Below are positions 51,319 through 61,284 of a stretch of 64,000 nucleotides of DNA, piece by piece. How positions within the stretch are numbered: the stretch's first letter is position 1; the number at the start of each line of letters is the position of its first letter. The notes under the pieces were generated by a model, which did no database searches, had not been told where the DNA came from, and worked only from the letters and a program-made list of their open reading frames with translations. The position numbers were made by a program, and so were the translations under genes. Source of the stretch: Alphaproteobacteria bacterium HGW-Alphaproteobacteria-14 (lineage in GTDB: Bacteria; Pseudomonadota; Alphaproteobacteria; Sphingomonadales; Sphingomonadaceae); contig PHEL01000004.1 of the NCBI GenBank assembly GCA_002842925.1, positions 1-64,000 on the forward strand. The letters are read 5' to 3'.

Positions 51319-51630
51319 ATGGCGTTTGATAATGGAGCCCTTGATGCGACCCTTGCGGCGGCAGCCGGCGATGATGCCGTGCTGCTGCACGAATTGCGCG
51401 CGGCGTTTCTGGAAAGCGCGGCTCGCCAGCTTGACCTGCTCAAACGCGCGCGCTGCGATGGCAACTGGCACGTTGCGGCAATGCGGCTGAAGGGGTTGGC
51501 GGCAAGTTTTCATGCCGATGATTTGTTGCAGGCAGCTGAAATCACGCTGCAAGCGGCACCGGGTGAGCCGTTGGCGATCCGCGAAATCGAAGCGGTGCTC
51601 GCACGTTTCTCACGCACCACACGCCGCTGA
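51319..51630 (+). CDS. Hpt-domain-like protein lacking the canonical phospho-acceptor His
   Basis: ALLHELRAAFLESAARQLDLLKRARCDGNWHVAAMRLKGLAASFHADDLLQAAE: the HxLKG motif reads MRLKG. Confidence 0.65.
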   Translation: MAFDNGALDATLAAAAGDDAVLLHELRAAFLESAARQLDLLKRARCDGNWHVAAMRLKGLAASFHADDLLQAAEITLQAAPGEPLAIREIEAVLARFSRTTRR

Positions 51631-51700
51631 TCCCATGATGGTGCTTGAACGATTGCGCTGAACCCGCCAATCCCTCAACCTTTCCGTCACTGTATCGGAG

Positions 51701-52906
51701 ATGTGCGGGATGCGCACCGGCCTGATTGCTGCTGTCACACGCACCGCGACCGGCGAATTGCGCGCTGAATTGCCTGTGGCCGGGCGTGCGGTGCTGGCCT
51801 GGCAGGTGGCGTTGATGCGCGATCTGGGGGCAGAGCGGATTTTGTGCCTGTGCGAGGATGTGAGCGGTGAAGTTTTGCGGCTGCAACACGAGGTTGAAGC
51901 AGGCGGCGGCGCGTTTCATGCGTTGAAAGGCTTTGCCGCGCTTCCGGCGCTGGTTCGGGCCGAGGATGATCTTATCATATTGCGTGATGGGCTGGTGCCC
52001 GATCCGCTGCTGGCGCGCTCGCTGGTGGAGGCTGACCTCGGCCTGCGTCGGATGATCGCCTGCGTGCCTTCCGATCATCCGCTTGCAAGCAGCCACCCTT
52101 ACGACTTTGAGCGTGTCGATGCAGTGCACCATTGGGCTGGACTGTTGGTGATGCGCGGCGCGCCCGTGCAACACTTGGCTGATTTTCCTGCGGATGCCGA
52201 TGCGGTTTCGGTGCTTTTGCGGCTCGCCCTGCAATCCGGAACGCCATGCCATGGCTTGACTGCAAATGCGCTGACGGATGAGGCGTGGTTACTGGCCGAC
52301 AGCGCCGATGCGATCACGCGGCACGAACAGGCCATGATTGCAAAGGCCGCGCCTGAACCGGATTGGCGCGCGCCGCTGGCGACACTGGCGGCGGTGCTGG
52401 TGCGAAATCTTGCGCCGCGCGGGCTGAATCGGGCACCAATGCTTGGCGCTGCCCTAGCATTCGCCTTGCTGATTGGCGGAGCGGTGGCGGCGGCGTTGGG
52501 GGCGGCAGCGGGCGGCCTTGCGCTTGCAACTCTTGGCAATTTTGCAGCGCGGCTTTCGGGCGGCTTTGCGACGCTACGTCAGCATCTGCAGCACCATAAC
52601 ACCGCTGGGCGGCCTGGTGCGATTGCGGGGATTGTGGCGGATGTTCTGACCGCAGTTGCGATGTGGTTTGCACTGTCCCCTTGGCCGGAATGGACTCCGC
52701 TGGCGGTGTGTGGGCCGATAGCCATCGGGCTGGCGCGACTCGCTTCGAAAGCAAGCAATACCGCGCTGGCGGCGGTGGCATCCGACAGGGCGAGCCAGTT
52801 GCTGTTGCTGTCCCTGGCGGCGGCTTTCGATGTGCTGCCCGAGGCGGCCGCAATCATGGCATTGGCACTGCTTGCAGCTTTGCTACTGCGCAAAGCCGAC
52901 AATTGA
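51701..52906 (+). CDS. Nucleotidyltransferase-like domain fused to a multi-TM domain (degenerate CDP-alcohol phosphotransferase-like), unknown function
   Basis: N-terminal TGLIAAVTRTATGELRAELPVAGRAVLAWQVALMRDLGAERILCLCED; C-terminal hydrophobic segments. Confidence 0.55.
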   Translation: MCGMRTGLIAAVTRTATGELRAELPVAGRAVLAWQVALMRDLGAERILCLCEDVSGEVLRLQHEVEAGGGAFHALKGFAALPALVRAEDDLIILRDGLVPDPLLARSLVEADLGLRRMIACVPSDHPLASSHPYDFERVDAVHHWAGLLVMRGAPVQHLADFPADADAVSVLLRLALQSGTPCHGLTANALTDEAWLLADSADAITRHEQAMIAKAAPEPDWRAPLATLAAVLVRNLAPRGLNRAPMLGAALAFALLIGGAVAAALGAAAGGLALATLGNFAARLSGGFATLRQHLQHHNTAGRPGAIAGIVADVLTAVAMWFALSPWPEWTPLAVCGPIAIGLARLASKASNTALAAVASDRASQLLLLSLAAAFDVLPEAAAIMALALLAALLLRKADN

Positions 52907-52925
52907 ACTAACGCGGCCTTAACTA

Positions 52926-52944
52926 TGCAGGTGTTACGCCTGCA
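52926..52944. promoter_or_regulatory. Strong hairpin immediately upstream of DUF2336 start codon
   Basis: TGCAGGTG-TTA-CGCCTGCA, 8-bp stem with one G-T wobble, 3-nt loop; ATG at 52948. Confidence 0.45.
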
Positions 52945-52947
52945 AGG

Positions 52948-53898
52948 ATGGGCGAAGAAACGATGGACCTTGCCGCCGACCAAGCTGTCGAGGCGATCCT
53001 GCGGGATGAACTCGCGCGCGAAGACCGCGCGGCGGCTGCGGTCGTCCCGGTGCTGCGCCATTTGCTCGCCAGTGATGCCCATGCGCTGGTGAGCGACGCT
53101 ATTCTTGCGCGGGTGCGCGGCATGGTGGTGGATTGCGCCGCGCAATTGCTGGCAGCCATGGCCGGACGTGATCCCGCCGCCCGTTCGCCCGCGCTGGCCG
53201 ATCCGGCGAGGATCGATTTCTGGGCCGAGCGATTGATGCGCGACGAGCCGCTGCTCAGCTTCTGCCATGCGCTTGCCAATGAGGGCCTGCTTGCGGAAAA
53301 GTTCCAGCTGCGCCGCGCCATCGACCCGGTGCTTAGCTCGCTATTGCAGGAACTGATCGCGTCTGATGACCCCGCGATTGCCAGTCTGGCGATGAGCGCG
53401 CTTGCCGCGCAATCGCGCTTTATCCAGAGCCAGCGCCGAATGGAGTTGCCCTTGGGCGAACTTCCGGCCGAGCTTTTCCATGCGGTGATCGCGATTGGCC
53501 TGCGCCATGCGGCCGATGACACGGCGCGCGCTGCGCTCGAACGGGTGCCACTACGCTATGATGAGGCCGCCAGCCGGCTTGGGCTGCTCGCGCATCTGGT
53601 CGCGGCGATGCGGCGGGGGACGGTGGCGGCAATGGCGATTGACCACGCCGGGCTTGCCCTCTTCGCGACCGCACTGGCAACGCAAACGCGCCAGCCGCGA
53701 GAATCGGTGGTGCTGGCCTGTCACGCAGGGCAGGGCGCTCGGCTTGCCCTGGCGTTGCGATCGGCCGGGCTTTCCTTGCCTGAGATAGAGCGGCAATATC
53801 TGCTGGTTGAGCCTGCCGCCCGAATGCCGCGCGCGATTGCCACGCTATTGCCAGAACACGCTGCGACCATGCTGTCGGCAAGCAGAGCGGCATCATGA
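52948..53898 (+). CDS. DUF2336-family protein
   Basis: Alpha-helical protein, DPARIDFWAERLMRDEPLLSFCHALANEGLLAEKFQLR; ORF overlaps downstream kinase start. Confidence 0.65.
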   Translation: MGEETMDLAADQAVEAILRDELAREDRAAAAVVPVLRHLLASDAHALVSDAILARVRGMVVDCAAQLLAAMAGRDPAARSPALADPARIDFWAERLMRDEPLLSFCHALANEGLLAEKFQLRRAIDPVLSSLLQELIASDDPAIASLAMSALAAQSRFIQSQRRMELPLGELPAELFHAVIAIGLRHAADDTARAALERVPLRYDEAASRLGLLAHLVAAMRRGTVAAMAIDHAGLALFATALATQTRQPRESVVLACHAGQGARLALALRSAGLSLPEIERQYLLVEPAARMPRAIATLLPEHAATMLSASRAAS

Positions 53899-55304
53899 AC
53901 ACCATTGATCGACACGACAATCTGCAGGGCACCTGCGGGCTCACCGATGCGCACGACCGCCTGTTGAGCGCCGATGAACAGCTGACTGAATTGCAGGAAC
54001 GCTGCGGAGGCGATCTGCCGGGGACGCTGGCAATCCCCGAATTGCTGGAACTGGTGCGGCAATCGCGCCGTATGGGGCTGCGCATTGCACGCAGTTTCAA
54101 CGCCTTTGATGGCGATGCTATGATCTCCGGGTTTGCGCGAATTCACCCGTTGACCGAAGCTGATGGCGGCGGGTGCGAGGTGCTGATCGACAATTGGCAG
54201 CGCAGTGCACTGGCTCCGCCGAGCAACAGTGAGTTTGCCGAAAAACTTGATGCGATTGATCGTGCCACTGCGGAAGTGACCGCGCGGCTTGATGCAGGCC
54301 AGCGCGTGCAGGTGCTGAGCACAATTGCACCGGATGCGGCGGACTTGCAGGCAGCGGCGACAGCGCAGCCCGGGAGTGTTTGGAGCGACCTGGTCAATCT
54401 CAGCACGGTCAGCCATCATCAGCCGTTGCACTGGCGCTTGCTCGATGGCGCAAATTGCTGCTTTGACGGATCGCAGCGGCATTGGCGTATCCGGCTAATC
54501 CCGCTGGGGCCCGATGCCCATAACCCTGATGGATTTGAACTGCTGCTTATCGCGGATGAGCCGTTGATCACCATTCCGTCGGACGAAGAAGATCACGCAG
54601 ACCGTGACGATAGCGCGCCGACCCGGTTGATCGGCACCGCGCTCACTCCGGTGCTGCGTCAACCCATTGCCCGGATCATCGCCAATGCCGAAACGATCCG
54701 CGCGCGCCTCGCCGGGCCACTGCGCGAGGAATATAGCGAATATGCCGGAACCATCGCCAGCGCCGGTCAGCATCTCGCCGCGATGCTCGATGATCTGGCC
54801 GATCTTGAGGTGGTGGAAACGCCGGGCTTTGCCACCGCGCGAGAGCCGGTCGATCTGGCCGACGCGGCGTCGCGCGCTGCGGGCATCCTCGGCGTGCGTG
54901 CGCAAAACCGCGACATTGTGATAGAATTGGCCGGAACGCGCGGCGAGGCGGTAGCGACTGCCGAATTCCGCCGAGTGCTGCAAATCCTCATCAATCTGAT
55001 CGGCAATGCGATTGCCTATTCGCCGGTGGGTAGCGCTGTGCGGATCACCGCCGGGCCTGCGGGCGAGGGGCGTGTCGGTGTTGCCGTGGCGGACGAAGGC
55101 CCCGGTGTTACGCCTGATCAGGCGGAGCGCATTTTCGACAAGTTCGAACGGCTTGGCCGCGACAGCGATGGCGGCAAGGACAAGGGATCAGGCCTCGGCC
55201 TGTTCATCTCGCGCCGCCTTGCCGAGGCGATGGACGGCAGCCTGTCGGTCGAAAGCGCCGAAGGGGGCGGAGCACTGTTCAGGCTTGAACTGCCTGCGCA
55301 ATAG
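53895..55304 (+). CDS. Histidine-kinase-family protein with intact HATPase domain but Pro in place of H-box His
   Basis: HisKA-like ALTPVLRQPIARIIANAETIRARLAGPLREEYSEYAGTIASAGQHLAAMLDDLADL; N-box LINLIGNAIAYS; DEGPGV; GSGLGLFISRRLAEAMDG. Confidence 0.85.
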   Translation: MNTIDRHDNLQGTCGLTDAHDRLLSADEQLTELQERCGGDLPGTLAIPELLELVRQSRRMGLRIARSFNAFDGDAMISGFARIHPLTEADGGGCEVLIDNWQRSALAPPSNSEFAEKLDAIDRATAEVTARLDAGQRVQVLSTIAPDAADLQAAATAQPGSVWSDLVNLSTVSHHQPLHWRLLDGANCCFDGSQRHWRIRLIPLGPDAHNPDGFELLLIADEPLITIPSDEEDHADRDDSAPTRLIGTALTPVLRQPIARIIANAETIRARLAGPLREEYSEYAGTIASAGQHLAAMLDDLADLEVVETPGFATAREPVDLADAASRAAGILGVRAQNRDIVIELAGTRGEAVATAEFRRVLQILINLIGNAIAYSPVGSAVRITAGPAGEGRVGVAVADEGPGVTPDQAERIFDKFERLGRDSDGGKDKGSGLGLFISRRLAEAMDGSLSVESAEGGGALFRLELPAQ

Positions 55305-55329
55305 CCCGCCCCTTTAAGATGGTCGGATT

Positions 55330-56634
55330 TTAACGCTGATCGAGCGGGATGTAATCGCGCTGGGTCGGCCCGGTGTAAAGTTGACGCGGGCGACCGATTT
55401 TCTGGCCGGGATCGCTAATCATTTCGTTCCATTGCGCCACCCAGCCAACAGTGCGGGCAAGCGCGAACAACGCTGTAAACATCGTTGTCGGGAACCCGAT
55501 CGCCGAAAGGATGATGCCCGAATAGAAATCGACGTTCGGGAACAGCTTCTTTTCTATGAAATAGGGATCATTGAGCGCCAGTTCTTCCAGCCGCAGCGCG
55601 GTTTCGAATAGCGGGTCGGTGACCTTCAACGCATCGAACACTTCACGCACGGTCTTCTGCATCACCGTCGCGCGGGGATCATAATTTTTATACACGCGGT
55701 GGCCAAAGCCCATCAGGCGGAAGGGATCGTTCTTGTCCTTGGCGCGCTCGATATAATGCGGGATCTTGTCGGGCGTGCCGATTTCCTTGAGCATATTGAG
55801 CGCGGCTTCGTTGGCACCGCCATGTGCCGGGCCCCACAGGCAGGCGATGCCAGCCGCGATGCAGGCAAACGGGTTTGCGCCCGATGAACCGGCAAGCCGC
55901 ACGGTCGATGTCGAGGCGTTCTGTTCATGGTCGGCGTGGAGGATGAAAATCCGATCCATCGCGCGTTCCACCGCAGGGATTACCTCGTATTCCTCAGCCG
56001 GCACGCCAAAGGTCATGCGCAGAAAGTTTCCGGTGTAAGACAGCTTGTTATCCGGGTACACGAAAGGCTGACCGACCGAATATTTATACGCCATCGCCGC
56101 GATTGTCGGCATCTTGGCGATCAGCCGGTGCGAACTGATAGTGCGGTGTTCGGGATCGGAAATATCGGTGCTGTCATGGTAGAACGCCGACAGCGCACCA
56201 ACCACGCCGCACATGATTGCCATCGGATGCGCATCGCGGCGGAACCCGCGATAAAACGTCATCAGCTGTTCATGCAGCATGGTGTGGCGGGTGATGGTGT
56301 AGGTGAAATCGTCGAGGGCTTCCTTGCTCGGCAATTCGCCATTGAGCATCAGGTAGCTCACTTCCATGAAACTGGAATCCTCGGCCAGTTGGCCGATCGG
56401 ATAACCGCGGTGCAGCAGCACGCCTTCGTCACCATCGATAAAGGTCAGCGCGCTTTCACAGCTGGCGGTTGAGGTGAAGCCTGGGTCAAAAGTGAATGCG
56501 CCGGTTTGCGCATACAGCTTGCGGATGTCGATCACGTCCGGGCCGGTGCTGCCTTCGAGCACATTATATTCGAGCGATTTTCCGCCCAGCTCGAGTTTCG
56601 CCAGCTTGTCTGCCACGATCAGTCTCCTGTTCAA
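55330..56634 (-). CDS. gltA: Citrate synthase
   Basis: [83 protein letters not shown]. Confidence 0.98.
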   Translation of the reverse strand: MNRRLIVADKLAKLELGGKSLEYNVLEGSTGPDVIDIRKLYAQTGAFTFDPGFTSTASCESALTFIDGDEGVLLHRGYPIGQLAEDSSFMEVSYLMLNGELPSKEALDDFTYTITRHTMLHEQLMTFYRGFRRDAHPMAIMCGVVGALSAFYHDSTDISDPEHRTISSHRLIAKMPTIAAMAYKYSVGQPFVYPDNKLSYTGNFLRMTFGVPAEEYEVIPAVERAMDRIFILHADHEQNASTSTVRLAGSSGANPFACIAAGIACLWGPAHGGANEAALNMLKEIGTPDKIPHYIERAKDKNDPFRLMGFGHRVYKNYDPRATVMQKTVREVFDALKVTDPLFETALRLEELALNDPYFIEKKLFPNVDFYSGIILSAIGFPTTMFTALFALARTVGWVAQWNEMISDPGQKIGRPRQLYTGPTQRDYIPLDQR

Positions 56635-56657
56635 ATTTCTTGCTCTTGCCGTCGCTC

Positions 56658-57992
56658 TTACGCAGCCTGTGCGTCAAGCCGGGCCAGAGCCTCATCACGT
56701 CCCAAAAGGACCAGCACATCGAAAATACCGGGTGAAGTGGTCGTCCCGGTCAGCGCCGCGCGCATTGGCTGCGCCAGCTTGCCAAGGCCCAATTCCTGTT
56801 CCTCAGCCAGCGCGGCGGCCTTTTCGGTGATTTCCAGCGGGCGGGTGGCGAACAGGAAGCCCGCACCTTCAACGAGTTCGCCAAGATTCTTCGCACGCAC
56901 TTTGAGCACTGGCATGGCGCGGGTCAGCAGGGCTTCGTCGGCATTTTCGCCAATCCGTGCAGCCACCAGCGCCGCCAGCCGCGCATCATCGGCCTCGCGC
57001 AGGTAATGACCGTTAAGGTTTTCGAGTTTCTTGAGATCAAATCGCGACGGACTTTTGCCTACCCCGTCAAGATCGAACAGCGCAACCGCTTCATCCCGCG
57101 TGATTTCTTCGCGGTCGCCGTGACCCCAGCCCAGCCGCAGCAGGTAGTTGAACAGCCCTTCTGGCAGGATTCCGAATTCATCACGATAGGCCTCTACGCC
57201 CAATGCCCCGTGGCGCTTTGACAATTTCGCACCGTCCGATCCGTGGATCAGCGGGATATGGGCATAGACCGGATCGGGCCAATTGCCCTCGATCGCGTTC
57301 ATCGCCCGAATGATCGGCAGTTGGCGGAAGGCGTTGTTGAAATGGTCATCGCCGCGGATCACATGGGTCACACCCATGTCATGATCATCGACAGGGGCGG
57401 CAAGCATGTAGGTGGGCGTGCCGTCCGCGCGCAGGATGATGTAATCATCGATTTCGGCATTGTTGACCGCAACGCGGCCTTGCACGCGATCATTAATGGT
57501 GGTTTCGCCTTCGACCGGGGCCTTGATCCGGATCGTAAACGGCGCACCTTCGGGCGCCTCTGCCGGATCGCGGTCGCGCCAGCGCCCGTCGTAGCGCAGC
57601 GGTTTTTTCTGGGCGCGCTGTTCCTCGCGCATGGATTCCAGTTCTTCCGGGGTGGCAAAGCACTTGTAGGCATAACCTGCTTCGAGCAGCTTCCACGCGA
57701 TTTCGGCATGGCGTTCAGCCTGATCAGACTGAAATATCGGCGGCGCATCGTAATCGAGGCCGAGCCATCCCAGCCCTTCGATAATCGCGTCGATTGCGTC
57801 CTGGGTTGACCGCTTGCGATCAGTGTCCTCGATCCGCAGCAGCGTGCGCCCACCGTGATGGCGGGCGTAAAGCCAGTTGAACAGCGCGGTGCGCGCGCCG
57901 CCAATATGCAGGTAGCCGGTGGGCGAAGGTGCGAAACGGGTAACCACCTCAGCTGCGGTGGCTTTGCCGCCAATGCTGCTTTCGCTTGCCAT
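56658..57992 (-). CDS. gltX: Glutamyl-tRNA synthetase
   Basis: [57 protein letters not shown]. Confidence 0.97.
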   Translation of the reverse strand: MASESSIGGKATAAEVVTRFAPSPTGYLHIGGARTALFNWLYARHHGGRTLLRIEDTDRKRSTQDAIDAIIEGLGWLGLDYDAPPIFQSDQAERHAEIAWKLLEAGYAYKCFATPEELESMREEQRAQKKPLRYDGRWRDRDPAEAPEGAPFTIRIKAPVEGETTINDRVQGRVAVNNAEIDDYIILRADGTPTYMLAAPVDDHDMGVTHVIRGDDHFNNAFRQLPIIRAMNAIEGNWPDPVYAHIPLIHGSDGAKLSKRHGALGVEAYRDEFGILPEGLFNYLLRLGWGHGDREEITRDEAVALFDLDGVGKSPSRFDLKKLENLNGHYLREADDARLAALVAARIGENADEALLTRAMPVLKVRAKNLGELVEGAGFLFATRPLEITEKAAALAEEQELGLGKLAQPMRAALTGTTTSPGIFDVLVLLGRDEALARLDAQAA

Positions 57993-58055
57993 GAGCTATC
58001 AATTCCTGTTCACTTTGAGCGGTTTGGCGATAGGGGCCGGTCAGAGGACAAGCCG

Positions 58056-60344
58056 ATGCGCGATGTGCCGATCATTCCTATGGGAGACGATCCAGGCGGC
58101 AGCAATGCCGCTGGCGGAGCAATGCCGCGCCCTTGGCAAACCACAGGACGAATGTCCAGCGTCTGGGGCCGGCACAGCGGAGCGATTGGATCGCGTCTGG
58201 CCGATGCCGTCGAGGCGTTTCTTGCCCGCGCCGGGTTTGACCGCGCGCCGTGGCTGGCGGTTATTTTCGCAGGAGGGATCGGCACGTGGTTCGCGCTCCC
58301 CGAAATGTGGCAATGGTGTGTGGCCATCGCCATAGGAGCCGCAGCAGCGTTGGCGGCGTTTGCACTATGGCCGCTGGGCAGCGCCGCTGACGAGCATCGT
58401 GCACACCTACGGCTTGCGGTTGTAACTGGTGGTTTGGTGTTCGCCTTCGGGGTCACAGTAATCTGGGCGCGATCGGAAATGGTCGGCGCCGAACCAATTG
58501 CCCGGCCTGTGGTGGAGCGATTGCATGGCCATGTGCTCAAACGCGAGGACCAACCTGCCGATGGACGATTGCGATTGACGCTGGCGGTGCGCGATTTCGA
58601 ATCGGACGCTGCGCGCAAGGTCAGGATCAATGTACCGCTTGTCGTTTTTGGTGACGGCGGTGTGCCGTCCGGTCTGGCCGAAGGCGCCGTTGTGCGGCTG
58701 CGTGCGCGATTGATGCCGCCTGCCAGCCCGATGCTCCCCGGTAGCTATGATTTTGCCCGCGCGGCGTGGTTCAAGGGGTTGTCGGCGACGGGGACGATGG
58801 TCGGCCCGCTCGAAATCATTAGCCCAGCGCCAGAAGTAGGCGGGATTGCCAGTGTTCAACGCTGGCTTGCTGCACACGTCCGCGCGCGGGTGGATGGATC
58901 GGCGGGCGCGATTGCGGCGGCCTTTGCCAGCGGCGACCGTGGCAGCATCACCGAGGCCGACGAGGCAGCGATGCGCGATTCGGGACTTACCCACTTGCTG
59001 TCGATCAGCGGATTGCACGTGAGCGCGGTGATTGCAGCGGCGTATTTCGCGGCACTGCGGTTGTTGGCGCTATGGCCTGCACTGGTGCTCAGGGTGCGAC
59101 TACCGGTGGTGGCTGCGGCGGCGGGTGCGATTGCCGGGGTCGGATATACGCTGCTTACAGGGGCAGAGGTGCCGACGGTGCGCAGCTGCGTGGCGGCACT
59201 GCTGGTGCTGGGCGCGCTGGCGTTGGGGCGCGAGGCATTGTCGCTCAGGATGGTGGCGGTGGCAGGCGGGTTTGTGCTGCTGCTGTGGCCGGAAAGCGCC
59301 ATCGGGCCGAGCTTTCAGATGAGCTTTTCCGCGGTGATCGCGATCATAGCGCTTTCCACCAGTGGGCCGGCGCGGGCGTTCCTGGCCACACGCGAGGAGC
59401 CCTGGCTGGCGCGGATCGGGCGGCGGGTGGTGATGTTGTTTGCGACCGGGGTGGTCATCGAACTGGCGCTGATGCCGATCGTGCTGTTTCACTTCCATCG
59501 CGCAGGTTTTTATGGCGCGGTGGCGAACATTTTCGCTATCCCGCTGGTAACATTCATCTCGATGCCCCTGATCGCGATCGGGTTGTTGCTCGATCTGGTG
59601 GGGTTGGGCGCGCCATGCTGGTGGTTGGTGCAACACTCGCTCGATCTGTTGCTCTGGATCGCCCATTTCACTGCCGATCAACCGGGAGCGGTCAAGCTGA
59701 TGCCGCAGCTTGGCGGAGTGACGACGGGCCTGTTTGTGATCGGTGGCCTATGGCTGGCACTGTGGACGGGACGGGCGCGGCTTTTGGGATTTGGGCCGGT
59801 GGCGGCGGCGAGCATGCTTGCTGCGGCCAGTCCGATACCCGATTTGCTGGTGGCGGGCGATGGGCAGCAGGTTGGTATTACCATGACCAACCCCGACGGG
59901 GAGCACCGCTTGCTGTCCTTGCGCGATAGCCGTTCGTCTTTCGCTCGCGATAATCTGATGCAGCTTTCCGGCGTGAAGGCTGAGCCTGTGCCGCTGGCCG
60001 AGTGGCGGCAGGCGCGCTGTTCCTCGGCGTTCTGCACGGTGACGATCAACAGGGGTGGACGAGACTGGGTTATCCTGCTGGGGCGGGGGCGGACGCAGGT
60101 GGAGGAGCGCGCCTTGGCGGCCGCCTGCGCCGAGGTCGATATCGTCATTGCCGAACGGTTCTTGCCACGATCCTGTCGCCCGCGCTGGCTCAAGGCGGAT
60201 CGTCGGATGCTGGAGCGCAGCGGTGGGCTTTCGATCTACCTTGCCGAAGAACGCATCATCAGTGTGGGCGAAGGCCAGGGGCAGCACGGTTGGTGGAAAG
60301 GGGCGACGGATCGGCGTCGCAAGGAAGGGCCAAGCCGACCCTAA
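58056..60344 (+). CDS. comEC: ComEC/Rec2-family competence membrane protein
   Basis: DSGLTHLLSISGLHVSAVIAAAYFAALRLL, LTGAEVPTVRSCVAALLVLGALALGREALSLRMVAVAGGFVLLLWPESAIGPSFQMSFSAV. Confidence 0.9.
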   Translation: MRDVPIIPMGDDPGGSNAAGGAMPRPWQTTGRMSSVWGRHSGAIGSRLADAVEAFLARAGFDRAPWLAVIFAGGIGTWFALPEMWQWCVAIAIGAAAALAAFALWPLGSAADEHRAHLRLAVVTGGLVFAFGVTVIWARSEMVGAEPIARPVVERLHGHVLKREDQPADGRLRLTLAVRDFESDAARKVRINVPLVVFGDGGVPSGLAEGAVVRLRARLMPPASPMLPGSYDFARAAWFKGLSATGTMVGPLEIISPAPEVGGIASVQRWLAAHVRARVDGSAGAIAAAFASGDRGSITEADEAAMRDSGLTHLLSISGLHVSAVIAAAYFAALRLLALWPALVLRVRLPVVAAAAGAIAGVGYTLLTGAEVPTVRSCVAALLVLGALALGREALSLRMVAVAGGFVLLLWPESAIGPSFQMSFSAVIAIIALSTSGPARAFLATREEPWLARIGRRVVMLFATGVVIELALMPIVLFHFHRAGFYGAVANIFAIPLVTFISMPLIAIGLLLDLVGLGAPCWWLVQHSLDLLLWIAHFTADQPGAVKLMPQLGGVTTGLFVIGGLWLALWTGRARLLGFGPVAAASMLAAASPIPDLLVAGDGQQVGITMTNPDGEHRLLSLRDSRSSFARDNLMQLSGVKAEPVPLAEWRQARCSSAFCTVTINRGGRDWVILLGRGRTQVEERALAAACAEVDIVIAERFLPRSCRPRWLKADRRMLERSGGLSIYLAEERIISVGEGQGQHGWWKGATDRRRKEGPSRP

Positions 60345-60464
60345 GCCAGCCCAAGGAGGGGTCTAGAGCGGTCTAAATCACCCCTGGCTGCCCCAAAGCG
60401 TGAAACATTATGTGTTTAACTTTTCCAGTCAGCGCGGCTCACGAATCCCGCACCGCTTTACCAA

Positions 60465-61148
60465 TCAGTGATAGCGCCGCAGCAGACCCGCGAGCTTGCC
60501 CTGCACCTCAACCTCGTCCGCATGGTAGAACTGCGGATCATAGGCCGCGTTGGCCGGATCGAGCCGCACCTTGCCACCTTCCTTGCGCAGATATTTGAGC
60601 GTCGCTTCTTCGCCGCGCACCAGCGCCACCACGATTTCGCCATCGCGCGCGGTGTTGGTGCGCCGCACCAGCGCAAAGTCGCCATCGAAAATCCCGGCTT
60701 CGACCATCGAATCGCCCGATACTTCGAGCGCGTAATGTTCACCCGGGCCGAGCAGTGCGGCGGGCACGGGCAGGGTGCTGTGGCCTTCGAATGCTTCGAT
60801 CGGCGCCCCGGCCGCAATCCGCCCGTGGAGTGGCAGTTGAATCACGTCATTTGCCGCCTCGGGCGCGGCGCGACCTGCCGCCGCCGGAGCCAGCGACACC
60901 ACGTTGCCCCCGAGCGCGCGCGCCGGAGTGGCATCTTCGGGCTGACGGATCACTTCGAGCGCGCGCGCGCGGTTGGGGAGGCGGCGCAGGAACCCGCGTT
61001 CTTCGAGAGCGGAAATCAAACGGTGCACGCCCGACTTGCTTTTCAAGTCTAGCGCTTCCTTCATTTCCTCGAAACTCGGTGAGATCCCGGTTTCCTCCAG
61101 CCGTTGCTGGATAAAGCGGATCAGTTCGTGCTGTTTGGCGGTCAGCAT
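60465..61148 (-). CDS. lexA: LexA repressor
   Basis: [84 protein letters not shown]. Confidence 0.98.
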   Translation of the reverse strand: MLTAKQHELIRFIQQRLEETGISPSFEEMKEALDLKSKSGVHRLISALEERGFLRRLPNRARALEVIRQPEDATPARALGGNVVSLAPAAAGRAAPEAANDVIQLPLHGRIAAGAPIEAFEGHSTLPVPAALLGPGEHYALEVSGDSMVEAGIFDGDFALVRRTNTARDGEIVVALVRGEEATLKYLRKEGGKVRLDPANAAYDPQFYHADEVEVQGKLAGLLRRYH

Positions 61149-61269
61149 TGATCAAAACTCCCTTGGTCGCATTCTCGCCCCGCCGTTGCGGCGGGTCATG
61201 CCCATCCCATGTGTGCGCCAAGAGACACCAATTGGTGCGTTGACTGCACGTCCCGCCCATCAATAAGGT

Positions 61270-61284
61270 GAACGAATAAGGAAC
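61270..61284 (-). promoter_or_regulatory. Alphaproteobacterial SOS box (LexA operator) GTTC-N7-GTTC
   Basis: Plus strand GAACGAATAAGGAAC = minus strand GTTCCTTATTCGTTC; upstream on minus strand TTGACT-N17-TAATTG resembles -35/-10. Confidence 0.8.

Noticed and set aside
60347-60390. CAGCC(caagg)AGGGGT...ACCCCTGGCTG inverted repeat between convergent comEC and lexA
   Set aside because: Could be a bidirectional terminator, but it has a 5-nt bulge, a long loop and no T-tract; not strong enough to annotate.
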